DNA of 64,000 bases, from the NCBI RefSeq assembly GCF_010692725.1, contig NZ_JAAFZB010000093.1:398310-462309 (forward strand), read 5' to 3'. How positions within the stretch are numbered: the first letter of the stretch is position 1; each line of letters opens with the position of its first letter. The notes under the pieces are model-generated. The model was not told the origin of the DNA and ran no database searches. It worked only from the letters and a program-made list of their open reading frames with translations. Positions 43,682-52,858 of this stretch are shown piece after piece. The stretch comes from Flavihumibacter soli (GTDB taxonomy: Bacteria; Bacteroidota; Bacteroidia; Sphingobacteriales; Sphingobacteriaceae). A program made the translations under genes and the position numbers.

Positions 43682-45343
43682 CTAAATTTCCATTAAAGGC
43701 AGTTCTATAGAGAACTTTGAGCCTTCCCCAAAATTGCTTGATACGACAAGTCTTCCGCCGTGAGATTTAATGATCTCAGAAGAAATATATAATCCCATTC
43801 CAAGTCCGGAGGTAAGGAATTTCTTGTCTTCAACCCGATAGAAGCGTTCAAAAATTCGATTTTTTTGTTCCTCGGTTAGGCCAATTCCCGAATCGATCAG
43901 GGATACAACGGCCTTATCATTTTTGCGATATGCCTGAATGGTTATATCTGTCGAGTCGCCTGAGTATTTAACAGCGTTACTTATAAGGTTCATAATAACT
44001 TGTTCGATTCTACCCTGGTTGCCATATACAATCAACCGTTCTTCGCAACTGCAAACCAGCTTCCGTTGAGGATATAAATGATTGAAATTTTCTATGCAAT
44101 TATTGACCAGATCAATAAGATTAAATTCAATCTTATCATACAGTAATTGTCCGGCGTGTATCTTACTTACATCCAACAAATCGTTCACCAGGTTTTGCAG
44201 TTTTGCTAAAGCGCCTTGGGCTTTCGAAACGTATTCTTTTATGGCTGACGGTAATGGTTCTTTCCTATACTTTCCAATAATTTCCAGATACGCTTTAACT
44301 GTTGTGAGTGGTGTTTTCAGCTCGTGACTGGCTATACCAATAAACTCGTCGCGTTTTTCGATAGCCTGTTTTTGTTCTTCAATATCTGTTCCTGTCCCAA
44401 ACCAGGCTATTATTTTTTGGTTTTCGTCTTTAAATGGTAATGCGTAACCGAGATGCCAGCGATAATTCTGATCGGACGCTCTTTTAAAGCGATGTTCAAT
44501 TTCATAGGGATTGCCCGTGAGTACTGACTTTTGCCACCTATCATGCGTGAGTTGGATGTCATCAGGGTGAAGAACAGATTCCCATCCGGATATCTCACCG
44601 TGAGCTTTGCCGGTATACTCATACCAGCGTTTGTTAAAGTAGTCAATGGTCCCTTCCGGCTTTGCAGTCCAGACAAGCACCGGCAGTTGGTCAGCCAGGA
44701 ATTTGAATTGTTCGCGGCTTAAATACAGTTCCCTGGTTCTTTCCTCAATTAACGCCGCGAGCTGGTCGTTAAGAACCCGGCTTTTAAGTTCAGCTTGTTC
44801 AAGCTGTTGGTTCTTTATCAGTAGCTGTTTTTCTGCCTCTTTTTGCTCAGTCAGGTCCGTCAGGATCAAGCTTAGGGCTATTTTTTCATCCAGTTCTATC
44901 CGATTACAGGATATGAGGCAGGGCACTAAATGATTGTCGGAGCGCAACAGAGAAATTTCCATTTTCAAATCCTGCTTCCATCCATCCTTAAGCAGACTCT
45001 CATAATTGCTTTTAAATGAATTTGGGAGAAAAGTACTGAAGTGTTTGCCAATAACCTTTTCGAGTGAAACTGATAACATTGTTGCAAAACGGTTATTGCT
45101 GTATAAAATGGTTCCATCAGGATTAAGGGTGACGGCACCCTCACTCATTTTTTCTATAAAGACCCGGTATGTCCGGTCTGCACTTCGCAATGTGTAAAGT
45201 TCCTGGCCATTTTCGCCTTGAACTATAAGTGCATCAATTTTACCTGTACGGATAGCATTGATTGCGTCGTGAGCTTCCTCCAACTGCTGTCGAAGTTCTT
45301 CATTCTCACTTTGGAGCTGATCGTATGTAAATATTGAATTCAA
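43682..45343 (-). CDS. PAS-PAS sensor histidine kinase of the Kai operon
   Basis: A 553-residue kinase without membrane segments. Residues 8-45 form a coiled stretch (ENEELRQQLEEAHDAINA), a PAS domain lies at about 57-165 and a second with a PAC motif at 210-325 (WFGTGTDIEEQK). HisKA has H340 in ASHELKTPL, and the ATPase has MNLISNAVKYSG, DSGIGL and GLGMGLYIS. The start is TTG. It is in the same frame as the kaiB gene upstream, with one stop and one AAA codon between. It is the probable output kinase of the Kai proteins, as SasA is in cyanobacteria. No response regulator is nearby. Confidence 0.9.
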   Translation of the reverse strand: MNSIFTYDQLQSENEELRQQLEEAHDAINAIRTGKIDALIVQGENGQELYTLRSADRTYRVFIEKMSEGAVTLNPDGTILYSNNRFATMLSVSLEKVIGKHFSTFLPNSFKSNYESLLKDGWKQDLKMEISLLRSDNHLVPCLISCNRIELDEKIALSLILTDLTEQKEAEKQLLIKNQQLEQAELKSRVLNDQLAALIEERTRELYLSREQFKFLADQLPVLVWTAKPEGTIDYFNKRWYEYTGKAHGEISGWESVLHPDDIQLTHDRWQKSVLTGNPYEIEHRFKRASDQNYRWHLGYALPFKDENQKIIAWFGTGTDIEEQKQAIEKRDEFIGIASHELKTPLTTVKAYLEIIGKYRKEPLPSAIKEYVSKAQGALAKLQNLVNDLLDVSKIHAGQLLYDKIEFNLIDLVNNCIENFNHLYPQRKLVCSCEERLIVYGNQGRIEQVIMNLISNAVKYSGDSTDITIQAYRKNDKAVVSLIDSGIGLTEEQKNRIFERFYRVEDKKFLTSGLGMGLYISSEIIKSHGGRLVVSSNFGEGSKFSIELPLMEI

Positions 45344-45346
45344 TTT

Positions 45347-45664
45347 TTAATCTATGGAAGTTAATCCTAAACCCTTCAAGAGAATATGCGTCTCGGACAT
45401 GTCTCCCACGAACCGCTTTTCCGGTGCAGGAAATTTCCGAATAAGCAGGGGCAAAGCAATGATCTGCTCTTCCTTCGCCAAAAGAGGTTGCTGGTATATA
45501 TCGATGATTTCCAGTTCAAAACGACCTTTTAGAAACCTATGGCAGAAAGATTTCAAATTCTCGATCGCCCTTAAGGAATTGATCGAGGCTCCTGCGATAA
45601 ACAGTTTTAAATAGTAGTGCTCGTCTCCATCATGTCTTACTGGTTGGTCGGCGTTATTTTGCAT
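45347..45664 (-). CDS. kaiB: KaiB-like protein, divergent second copy
   Basis: A 105-residue thioredoxin-like KaiB-family protein. KLFIAGASINSLRAIENLK and ELEIIDIYQQPLLAKEE correspond to strands and loops of KaiB, but the loop NPQLAE is QQPLLA here, PTL is PLL, and GDLSN is GDMSE, so it departs more from clock KaiB than the first copy. It has a 20-residue polar N-terminal extension. Its ATG shares one base with the stop of the first copy. After its stop only the codon AAA separates it from the kinase in the same frame, which suggests that it acts as a detached sensory domain of the kinase. Confidence 0.88.
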   Translation of the reverse strand: MQNNADQPVRHDGDEHYYLKLFIAGASINSLRAIENLKSFCHRFLKGRFELEIIDIYQQPLLAKEEQIIALPLLIRKFPAPEKRFVGDMSETHILLKGLGLTSID

Positions 45665-45966
45665 TATACATAATCTATGGGCCGAATATTAAGTCCAACA
45701 AGGACCTTCTCCTTGTTGGAAAGATCGCCTATTATTTTACGTATTGGCTCCGGGACTTTTCTAACTAGTGTAGGGATCGCAAATATTTGATCTCCTTCGG
45801 CAAGTTGCGGATTAACGAGCAGGTCAATTACTTCAATGCGGTATTTTCCCTGTAGATGCTCCTCGCAATATTTTTTCAGGTTGGAAAGTGCTGCCATCGA
45901 CTTGGGTGTGTTACCAGCCACATAGAGTCGAAGTTCCCATTGCTTATCTTCAGTTGTCATTATCAT
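45664..45966 (-). CDS. kaiB: Circadian clock protein KaiB
   Basis: A 100-residue Kai[50 protein letters not shown] and [17 protein letters not shown] match the cyanobacterial protein along its whole length, including the G-D pair whose backbone takes part in fold switching. KaiB binds phosphorylated KaiC and resets the cycle in the cyanobacterial clock. Its start codon overlaps the 3' end of kaiC by 17 bases. No kaiA gene is present. Confidence 0.95.
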   Translation of the reverse strand: MIMTTEDKQWELRLYVAGNTPKSMAALSNLKKYCEEHLQGKYRIEVIDLLVNPQLAEGDQIFAIPTLVRKVPEPIRKIIGDLSNKEKVLVGLNIRPIDYV

Positions 45967-47677
45967 TTCTCTTTTTAAGGTCCTGACGCAAGCGGATCAT
46001 CTCATCCCGGGATTTTTCAATAATCTCTTTCTTCAGCGCTTCTTCCTCATACATTTTGTTTAATTCCTCCTCTGTACTTTCAAATTCAGCTCTAAGCCCC
46101 GAAATCTTCGATTCCAGGATCTGTTTTTTACGGTGTACTTCGCGGTCCTTACGGTTGACTGCCTGGTCACGGATAGCGATGCCTGTTTGTTGCTCCACCT
46201 CATGACTTATCCGGGCCGACCCGATCAATACGCCCTCCGGACCCAAATAGACTTCCACGAGATCAAGTCCTTCGTCACTGATAACAAACTCACGAACCTG
46301 GTTGGAATGTTTCATGCCGCGAGACTTCATTATATAAAGTCCGCGATTGCGTTCACCGTTACTTTCAATATCACGAACGGTGATCCATGCGTCAACGAGG
46401 GAGGAGACACCCTCGTCTGTTTGCTCATTGATGATGGCATTAAAATTCAAAGCAGTGAAAAGAACGGTGATCTGCTTTTGCTGCAGAAAGTCAATTAGCC
46501 TGACCAGCATAGACTTCACTTCGGAAACTGCTCCCACAGTTATAAGATTAGTAATGGGGTCAAGAATAACTACATCCGGCTCATATTTCGTTATGAATTT
46601 GTGAATGGCAACAAGATGCATCTCGAGTCCATAAAGGGTGGGGCGGGAGGCATAAAAAATTAACAATCCAGCATCAACATGGGCCTGGAGATCAATCCCT
46701 ATCGATCTCATATTGCGGATGATTTGGTTCGGAGATTCCTCAAAGGCAAAATAAAGACACTTTTCACCTCGTTTGCAGGCCGCATCGGCGAATGTAGCTG
46801 CGATACTGGTCTTCCCGGTTCCGGCTGTTCCCGACACGAGGATACTGCTACCTTTATAAAAGCCTTTGCCTTCAAGCATTGCATCCAGGCCCACAATACC
46901 GGAGGAGATTCTTTCCGATGATACTTCATTCGAGAGTTCCAGGGAAGTTACAGGGAGTACTGATACTCCTTCCTCGTCAATTAGAAAGGGATATTCGTTT
47001 GTGCCATGCTGTGATCCGCGATATTTAACAATTCTTAACCGGCGCGTAGAGATCTGGTTTATCACCCGATGGTCTAGCAATATAACACAATCGGATACAT
47101 ACTCTTCAAGTCCCTGGCGTGTGAGCCCTCCTTCACCGCGTTCGCCAGTTATCACTGCGGTAACGCCCTTTTCCTTCAGCCAGGTGAATAGTCGCCTTAT
47201 TTCCGCACGGAGAATATTCTGATTCGATAAACCGGAAAAAAGATTTTCAATCGTGTCGAGGACTACCCGTTTCGCATTGATGCTTTTTATGGCATAATCC
47301 AGCCGGATAAACAGACCTTCAAGATCATATTCACCGGTTTCTTCTATTTCACTTCGATCTATATGTATATGATCAATTTTGATCATCTTATCTTTCTGAA
47401 GCTGTTCCAGATCGAATCCCAGCGAGGCGACATTCATTGCAAGTTCTTCCGACTTTTCTTCAAACGCCAGAAACACCCCGGGCTCACCGTATTCCAGCGC
47501 TCCGCGAACGATAAATTCCATCGCCATTAAAGTTTTCCCGCTTCCTGCTTCCCCGCAAATTAAAGAAGGTCTTCCTTTTGGAATGCCTCCTGCCGTTATC
47601 TGGTCTAATCCCGTGATGCCTGTGGGCGTTTTTGGTAAGGTGGAATATTTACTTCCGGTAATTTTCGTTGGACCCAT
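45950..47677 (-). CDS. kaiC: Circadian clock ATPase KaiC
   Basis: A 575-residue double RecA-like ATPase. The CI Walker A is GEAGSGKT (42-49), with catalytic E73-E74 and Walker B aspartate D141; CII has GTAGTGKT (283-290), E313-E314 and D373. The phosphosite segment reads T420-D-E-G-V-S425-S426, equivalent to T426, S431 and T432 of Synechococcus KaiC, with S in place of the second T. Residues about 500-575 form a long charged coiled coil beyond the normal C-terminus. It heads a four-gene operon with two kaiB genes and a kinase. Without kaiA a true circadian oscillator is not assured; a timer or stress role is an alternative. Confidence 0.95.
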   Translation of the reverse strand: MGPTKITGSKYSTLPKTPTGITGLDQITAGGIPKGRPSLICGEAGSGKTLMAMEFIVRGALEYGEPGVFLAFEEKSEELAMNVASLGFDLEQLQKDKMIKIDHIHIDRSEIEETGEYDLEGLFIRLDYAIKSINAKRVVLDTIENLFSGLSNQNILRAEIRRLFTWLKEKGVTAVITGERGEGGLTRQGLEEYVSDCVILLDHRVINQISTRRLRIVKYRGSQHGTNEYPFLIDEEGVSVLPVTSLELSNEVSSERISSGIVGLDAMLEGKGFYKGSSILVSGTAGTGKTSIAATFADAACKRGEKCLYFAFEESPNQIIRNMRSIGIDLQAHVDAGLLIFYASRPTLYGLEMHLVAIHKFITKYEPDVVILDPITNLITVGAVSEVKSMLVRLIDFLQQKQITVLFTALNFNAIINEQTDEGVSSLVDAWITVRDIESNGERNRGLYIMKSRGMKHSNQVREFVISDEGLDLVEVYLGPEGVLIGSARISHEVEQQTGIAIRDQAVNRKDREVHRKKQILESKISGLRAEFESTEEELNKMYEEEALKKEIIEKSRDEMIRLRQDLKKRNDNDN

Positions 47678-48140
47678 AAGTGCCGTGACAGATTGAGGTT
47701 TTTAAAAATAAACTGTGTATTAGCGAATCTTATGCCAGAAGTTTACATATTAATACAACTTGAAATTAAACTATTAGTTTGTTGCCGGTACCAAGCCGGA
47801 AAAAGAGATATCGGGAATTGGGGGCTTTCGCCAGGAAATCTTGACTAGCGTCTTTAGAAGATCTCAAGACATCTGTAGCTTGAATCAGCGGAGAGCTGAC
47901 AGGGTGGTGAGGGTTATACTCCCTCTCTTTATTCTCTGCAAAAGTTTGAGACGTGCTATGAGCAGATAATCTCCCGTTTTCTCAGTTTCCTGTTGGGAAT
48001 ATGTATAATAAATAATCCCGAAGACGATAAAATGTGTAATTAAATCTACTTCGGGATTAAATTATATAAAGTATATGTGGCTAAGTATGTCTACATTATT
48101 TCAGTGAAATTTTGATAATCAACTCACTAACCGAAATAAC
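47678..48140. other. 463-base interval between kaiC and the second kinase
   Basis: No gene is seen. The kaiC promoter should lie near 47700-47770, but no exact TAnnTTTG was found. The only clear element is the terminator hairpin listed separately at 48014. Confidence 0.6.
48014..48058 (-). terminator. Possible terminator after the second kinase
   Basis: AATCCCGAAG and CTTCGGGATT form a 10-bp perfect stem with a 25-base AT loop. On the minus strand it is followed by ATTTATT, a weak T-run, 83 bases past the stop of the kinase. Confidence 0.55.
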
Positions 48141-49166
48141 TTAAATGAGCTCTACTGATTTCATGCTTTGTTCAGCGAACGCTGGTTGAAGGGCTGGAAT
48201 TGATCCTTTTAACATAAAACTAAACGTGGTGCCTTTCCCGAGGACGCTATCGACAGAGATGCTGCCACCATTTGCTTCCACAAATTCCTTGCAGAGCATA
48301 AGTCCTATGCCTGTTCCCTTTTCATTTGCTGTACCTGGAGTAATCACCGGGAATGTTTTAAAAATGGTCTTTTTGTTCTCCGGGCTCATGCCAATCCCAT
48401 GATCCTTAATTGATATGCATACCAAGGCATCTGAATGCTGGAAAGCATTTATTATAATGGTTCCTGACGGATACGTAAACTTGACGGCATTTGAAATAAG
48501 ATTCCGCATGATAAAATTTAAGTGATCAGCATCTGCATGGACAATTAAATTTTCTGGTACGAGGTTTTTAATCGTAATTGATTTTTGCTCGGCCTGCATC
48601 GCGTATGCCTCCACATTCCTTTCAATTATGATCTGAGGAAAGATATCTTCGTGTTTCACGCGGATTCCCTGAAGTTGGGCTTTTCCCCACTGCAATAGAT
48701 TGTCTAGTGTTTCAAGCGAAGATTCTGAGTGCTTTTTAAGTGTCGCAATGATTTCAGAGCGCTCTTCAGATGAAAAGTCAATATTTCCTAATATATCCAT
48801 CATTTGAACAACGTTGCTGACCGGACTGCGGAGGTCGTGCCCGATAATTGAAAACAATTTATCTTTAATAGCATTAGACTCAACGAGTTTCTTATTTAAG
48901 TTTTTAACCTTATTTAGATAAACAGCAAGTACAATCGAAAGCACAAGAATGCTTAAAGAAATAATAATGAAAAGATTTCGCTGCGAACTACGTGTCTGGT
49001 TTATTAATTCAAGATTTTGAATCTGCGTTTTCGAGTCATCGCCAATGTCTGCGGCTTGCACCGTGGAAGCAGCAGTTTTCTCTACATTTACAGGTGAGGA
49101 ATTCGGACCGGCAAATACTTGTACAGTAAAAAGGAAACATAAAATCCCTAAAGCGATTTTCTTCAT
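48141..49166 (-). CDS. Membrane sensor histidine kinase
   Basis: A 341-residue kinase with a signal peptide (cleavage near VFAG), a short periplasmic part of about 45 residues and one membrane helix at 65-84. HisKA carries H110 in SIIGHDLRSPVSNVV, and the ATPase has MRNLISNAVKFT, DHGIGM and GTGIGLMLC. Many Bacteroidota kinases of this type carry TPR repeats in the periplasm; here they are missing, so the sensor part is minimal. No response regulator is adjacent. It is next to, but separated from, the Kai operon by 460 bases on the same strand. Confidence 0.88.
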   Translation of the reverse strand: MKKIALGILCFLFTVQVFAGPNSSPVNVEKTAASTVQAADIGDDSKTQIQNLELINQTRSSQRNLFIIISLSILVLSIVLAVYLNKVKNLNKKLVESNAIKDKLFSIIGHDLRSPVSNVVQMMDILGNIDFSSEERSEIIATLKKHSESSLETLDNLLQWGKAQLQGIRVKHEDIFPQIIIERNVEAYAMQAEQKSITIKNLVPENLIVHADADHLNFIMRNLISNAVKFTYPSGTIIINAFQHSDALVCISIKDHGIGMSPENKKTIFKTFPVITPGTANEKGTGIGLMLCKEFVEANGGSISVDSVLGKGTTFSFMLKGSIPALQPAFAEQSMKSVELI

Positions 49167-49429
49167 GATGTTATAACAGGTTTAGATTTTGTTTCATCCT
49201 TTTACGTAAACGAAGCATCAGATGTTTTAACGAAGAAGTCAATTTATTAACATTCTATCTTTTCAATGTTTACTTTTCAGAAAACCAGCTTACTACTGGT
49301 TAACAAGCACAGATTTTTTTTGAGGATTTAATCACCAGGTTATCAATTACAGGTTGCAAATTTCAAGAACAAAACCCCTTAAGATTGTTTACCAATATAA
49401 CAGAGCAATTATTCTAGAATTAATTATAA

Positions 49430-50236
49430 ATGCTATCGACAGGAGTTATCACTTCACATGAAAAACCTTTTGCCCAAGCCGGGCTGATGGCTAAGGGCAC
49501 GGTCTATTGCATTTTGGGGATATTGGCCTTTATGGCGGCTTTTCATATTGACGGGCAGTCGGTAAATAAAGCGGATAAGGCAGGGGTTTTCGATTTTATA
49601 AACAAACAGCCAGGTGGCCAGGCTCTGCTGGCAGTCGTGGCAGTAGGGCTATTTAGTTATTGTCTATGGCGGGGAATACAAGCTTTCATGGACACAGCTA
49701 ATAAAGGTACTGATGGTAGCGGGATTGCTACACGGTTACGGTATCTATTTAGTGGTATTGTTTACGGTTCTCTGGGAGTGTACGCAGTTAAGATGTTACT
49801 TTCAAAAAATACCATGTCTGGTGACAAGCAACAGGGAATCGCGCAGGAGCTGTTAAGCAGGCCATTCGGACAATGGCTGGCTGGCATTGCTGCAGCAATT
49901 CTTGCTGGAGTGGGAATCTACCAGCTATACTATGGACTTTCGGAAAAGTATAAGAAGCATGTGCAGAAAGCGGCTGGTAGCAGCAATCGTAACTTATTGT
50001 TAACGGCCGGTAAGGTCGGTTACATAGCACGGGGTACTGTCTGGCTTATTATAGCATGGATGTTTTCAAAAGCGGCACTTCATTCAAATTCAGCTGAGGC
50101 CGGGGATACTTCCAGGGCTTTCGGTTTTTTGCAGGATGTAGCATACGGGCGTTATGTTCTTGCAGCGGTTGGTCTGGGGTTGATTTGCTACGGTACGTTC
50201 AATTTCATTCGGGCGCGCTTTGAGAGATTTCACTAG
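49430..50236 (+). CDS. DUF1206 membrane protein
   Basis: A 268-residue integral membrane protein with six hydrophobic segments arranged as three repeated pairs. Each repeat opens with a related motif: AGLMAKGTVYCILGILAF, RLRYLFSGIVYGSLGVYA and AGKVGYIARGTVWLIIAW. This is the DUF1206 family, whose role is unknown. The gene is single, with 260 gene-free bases before it and a hairpin after it. Confidence 0.9.
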   Translation: MLSTGVITSHEKPFAQAGLMAKGTVYCILGILAFMAAFHIDGQSVNKADKAGVFDFINKQPGGQALLAVVAVGLFSYCLWRGIQAFMDTANKGTDGSGIATRLRYLFSGIVYGSLGVYAVKMLLSKNTMSGDKQQGIAQELLSRPFGQWLAGIAAAILAGVGIYQLYYGLSEKYKKHVQKAAGSSNRNLLLTAGKVGYIARGTVWLIIAWMFSKAALHSNSAEAGDTSRAFGFLQDVAYGRYVLAAVGLGLICYGTFNFIRARFERFH

Positions 50237-50300
50237 GGTTCCTAACTGATAGTAGAGGGCTTAGTCAATCCAGACACAATACCAAAAGGCATTAAATAAA

Positions 50301-50333
50301 AAACCCTCAATCTGTTAAGAAAGAGGGTTTTTT
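50301..50333. terminator. Terminator between the DUF1206 gene and tRNA-Pro
   Basis: AAACCCTC and GAGGGTTT form an 8-bp stem with a 14-base loop; T-runs are present on both strands, so it can end both the DUF1206 transcript and the tRNA transcript. Confidence 0.9.
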
Positions 50334-50336
50334 CAG

Positions 50337-50410
50337 TCGGGATGGCAGGATTCGAACCTGCGGCCTCCACATCCCAAATGTGGCGCGATACCGGGCTACG
50401 CTACATCCCG
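50337..50410 (-). tRNA. tRNA-Pro (anticodon TGG)
   Basis: The minus strand folds into a 74-nt cloverleaf: acceptor CGGGATG/CATCCCG, anticodon stem CCACA/TGTGG with loop TTTGGGA, T-loop GGTTCGAATCC and discriminator A. CCA is not encoded. Confidence 0.97.
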
Positions 50411-50455
50411 AACTGTCTAACCTTTGAAGCAAATGCCCCGTCGGTTAAGGGTCTG

Positions 50456-50486
50456 CAAAAATAGTTTTTTTGCGGGTAATGTCAAA
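50456..50486 (-). promoter_or_regulatory. Promoter of tRNA-Pro
   Basis: On the minus strand TTTG is followed after 19 bases by TATTTTTG, a full match to the Bacteroidota housekeeping consensus. It lies about 45 bases before the mature 5' end. Confidence 0.8.
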
Positions 50487-50509
50487 TATATTTGAAAATA
50501 TATTTTCAG

Positions 50510-50596
50510 CGGAGAGAGAGGGATTCGAACCCTCGGTACCGTTGCCAGTACGACAGTTTAGCAAACTGTTCCTTTCGGCCACTCAGGCATCTCTCC
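50510..50596 (-). tRNA. tRNA-Ser (anticodon GCT)
   Basis: An 87-nt class II tRNA on the minus strand: acceptor GGAGAGA/TCTCTCC, anticodon stem ACAGT/ACTGT with loop TTGCTAA, a long variable arm (GTACTGGCAACGGTAC), T-loop GGTTCGAATCC and discriminator G as required for serine. Confidence 0.97.
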
Positions 50597-50627
50597 ATGT
50601 CAATTAAAACGCCTCTTTTGAGGACTG

Positions 50628-50657
50628 CAAATATAGTAATTCGATAATGCCATCAAA
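50628..50657 (-). promoter_or_regulatory. Promoter of tRNA-Ser
   Basis: On the minus strand TTTG is followed after 18 bases by TATATTTG, again a full consensus match, about 30 bases before the tRNA. It shares GCAGnCC after the -7 box with the tRNA-Pro promoter. Confidence 0.82.
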
Positions 50658-50741
50658 AAATATTTTCAATTGATTTAGAAGTTTAATTATGGATAATCTC
50701 ATATGAATTATGCGATTTACGAAACAGATGGTGTTGCGAGA

Positions 50742-52823
50742 CTATCTATGGATTGCATAGTCGATTCGCACATGATAGATTCCCATGAGCATTGTCTTGA
50801 ATATCAGTTTAATAGTCTCGATATCTTTTAGAGTGATATTACTGTCTGACAATTGATCCTGATCCAATTTATAATCAATGATCCGTTCAACAAGGTCACT
50901 GATACTTTGAGCATCCGGTTCTTTCAGGCTACGAGAAGCTGCTTCAGCAGAATCGGCCAGCATAAGAACAGCCGTTTCTTTTGAAAAAGGGATCGGCCCG
51001 GGGTATCTGAATATATTTTCATCGACAAACTTCTCAGGAAAATTCTTCAGGAAGGACTGGTAAAAATAATCGACACGAGTGTTTCCATGATGCGTTCTTA
51101 TGAAATCGATAAGCATCTCGGGAATATGATTTCTGCGCGCAATTTCAACCCCTTTATTTACATGTTGGATGATGATTTGCGCACTTTGTTCGTATGATAG
51201 TGTGTCATGGGGATTTGCTCCTTTGTTCTGGTTTTCAATAAAATATTGGGGGTTGTCCATTTTTCCGATGTCGTGATAAAGCGCTCCTGCACGAACCAGC
51301 AACGCATTTCCTCCAATCTTAAAGATTGCAGCTTCCGCAAGATTTGCCACCTGCAGGGAGTGCTGAAATGTTCCGGGAGCCTTAAAAGCAAGATCCCGCA
51401 GCAAGCGGCTGTTTGTATTGGTTAACTCCATCAAGGTCACATCCGATGTTATTCCAAATCCCTTCTCAAAAGCGTAGATAAGGGGATAGGCGAGAAGCGA
51501 TAATAAAACACTAAATATAAATGGAACAAAATTTAGATATTCTATTTCAAATATTGATCCGGTGCGGATAAGTGATATTCCGAGAAAGGCAATAAAGTAA
51601 TTGCTTAGGATCAAAAGCGCTGATATCAGGAACTGTTCGCGCTTTATCAGGTTTTTAATACTGTAAATGGCAACCATCCCGGAAGTAATTTGTAAAAAGG
51701 CAAATTCGAAGCTATTGGGTACAAAGAAACCGGCAACCAGCACAACCAGCAAATGAATATTTAACGCCAGCCGCGTATCAAACAAAATTCTGATAATTAT
51801 TGGAACTATGCAGTACGGTATATAATAGAGACTGGGTATTTTAATACGAATAGCCCATGATAACGCTACCAGCATACCGGTTACAACCAGAAGGATCAGT
51901 GAAAGCTGGCGATTATCCTGGTAGATGTCCCGGCGAAACAAGTAAAGAAATACTATCAGCAGGATTATAACTAATCCTACAAGCAGAAACTGGCCGAAAA
52001 GTATTAGTGTGCGGTTTCCAACTACGCGTGCATCATCTTCATATGCAGCACGGAGAGATTCAAGTTTTTGATAGACTTCGCCGCTCACTGTACTTCCCTG
52101 GGTCACAATTAATTCGCCTTTCTGGACCATTCCTCTTGTGGTAGAAATACTGTTTAACGCATCAGTTTCTAACCGGTCTGTAAGGCGCTCGTCATAGATA
52201 TAGTTTGGTTGAATATGACCCTGGACTAGCTTGATCAGCCAGGCTGGGTTTTTAAGATCTTTGTTTCTTGCTGCACTCTGATTTATATAAGCCTCTGCAG
52301 TTTTTATATCGTATACGTCAACTGTATTAAGCTGCCTGGAAACGTTGTTTTTAACAACATTGAAGTTGTAATTATGATTGACCTGCTGATATTTTTTTAC
52401 GAGCGAGATTATACCACGCTGATATAATTCCTTCAGTAAACGAGTGCCATACGCATAATACTTACTTTTCTCTTTTTCATGAATACCGGATACAGGCCAT
52501 TTTGTCTCGAATTCGGTATTGAAGTTTTCAAGGGCTCGTAAAACCACTTCATCCACATTCTGATAAACCGGCAACACCGATTCTAAGATATCGTGCCTGT
52601 CTTTTTCGATCTCTGCATTGGTTTTTTTTATAGCAAAACTGTAAGGTGAAACAAGATCTTTTTGCATCCAGATCTTTCCCTTTTCATATTCAAAACGGAA
52701 ACGTGCTTGTTTGGGCAGGACCAGTGTTATGATCAGGACACTCAAACCCATCATAATGAATTTGAGACTCGTGGCGTATCTGCGATAAATTATGAGGTGG
52801 GAATTCTTTTTTAATCTGGCCAA
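50742..52823 (-). CDS. 7TM-HD family protein, PgpH-like phosphodiesterase
   Basis: A 693-residue membrane protein. One N-terminal membrane helix (about 21-38) is followed by an extracytoplasmic 7TMR-HDED domain to about residue 275, then seven hydrophobic helices to about 465, and a cytoplasmic HD domain with FQHSLQVANLAEAA, GALYHDIGKMDN and FIRTHHGNTR. In Listeria the same architecture (PgpH) degrades cyclic di-AMP. The start is a TTG; no in-frame ATG exists before the upstream stop. It lies 35 bases downstream of the cyclase gene on the same strand. Confidence 0.9.
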   Translation of the reverse strand: MARLKKNSHLIIYRRYATSLKFIMMGLSVLIITLVLPKQARFRFEYEKGKIWMQKDLVSPYSFAIKKTNAEIEKDRHDILESVLPVYQNVDEVVLRALENFNTEFETKWPVSGIHEKEKSKYYAYGTRLLKELYQRGIISLVKKYQQVNHNYNFNVVKNNVSRQLNTVDVYDIKTAEAYINQSAARNKDLKNPAWLIKLVQGHIQPNYIYDERLTDRLETDALNSISTTRGMVQKGELIVTQGSTVSGEVYQKLESLRAAYEDDARVVGNRTLILFGQFLLVGLVIILLIVFLYLFRRDIYQDNRQLSLILLVVTGMLVALSWAIRIKIPSLYYIPYCIVPIIIRILFDTRLALNIHLLVVLVAGFFVPNSFEFAFLQITSGMVAIYSIKNLIKREQFLISALLILSNYFIAFLGISLIRTGSIFEIEYLNFVPFIFSVLLSLLAYPLIYAFEKGFGITSDVTLMELTNTNSRLLRDLAFKAPGTFQHSLQVANLAEAAIFKIGGNALLVRAGALYHDIGKMDNPQYFIENQNKGANPHDTLSYEQSAQIIIQHVNKGVEIARRNHIPEMLIDFIRTHHGNTRVDYFYQSFLKNFPEKFVDENIFRYPGPIPFSKETAVLMLADSAEAASRSLKEPDAQSISDLVERIIDYKLDQDQLSDSNITLKDIETIKLIFKTMLMGIYHVRIDYAIHR

Positions 52824-52858
52824 AATATTTTCATTTATGCCAAATTTAATAATTTATG

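Noticed and set aside
45950..47677. RadA/DnaB-like or gas-vesicle ATPase as identity of the KaiC gene
   Set aside because: The two linked RecA domains with EE catalytic pairs in each and the T-x4-S-S phosphosite, plus two kaiB genes next to it, fit KaiC and not RadA.
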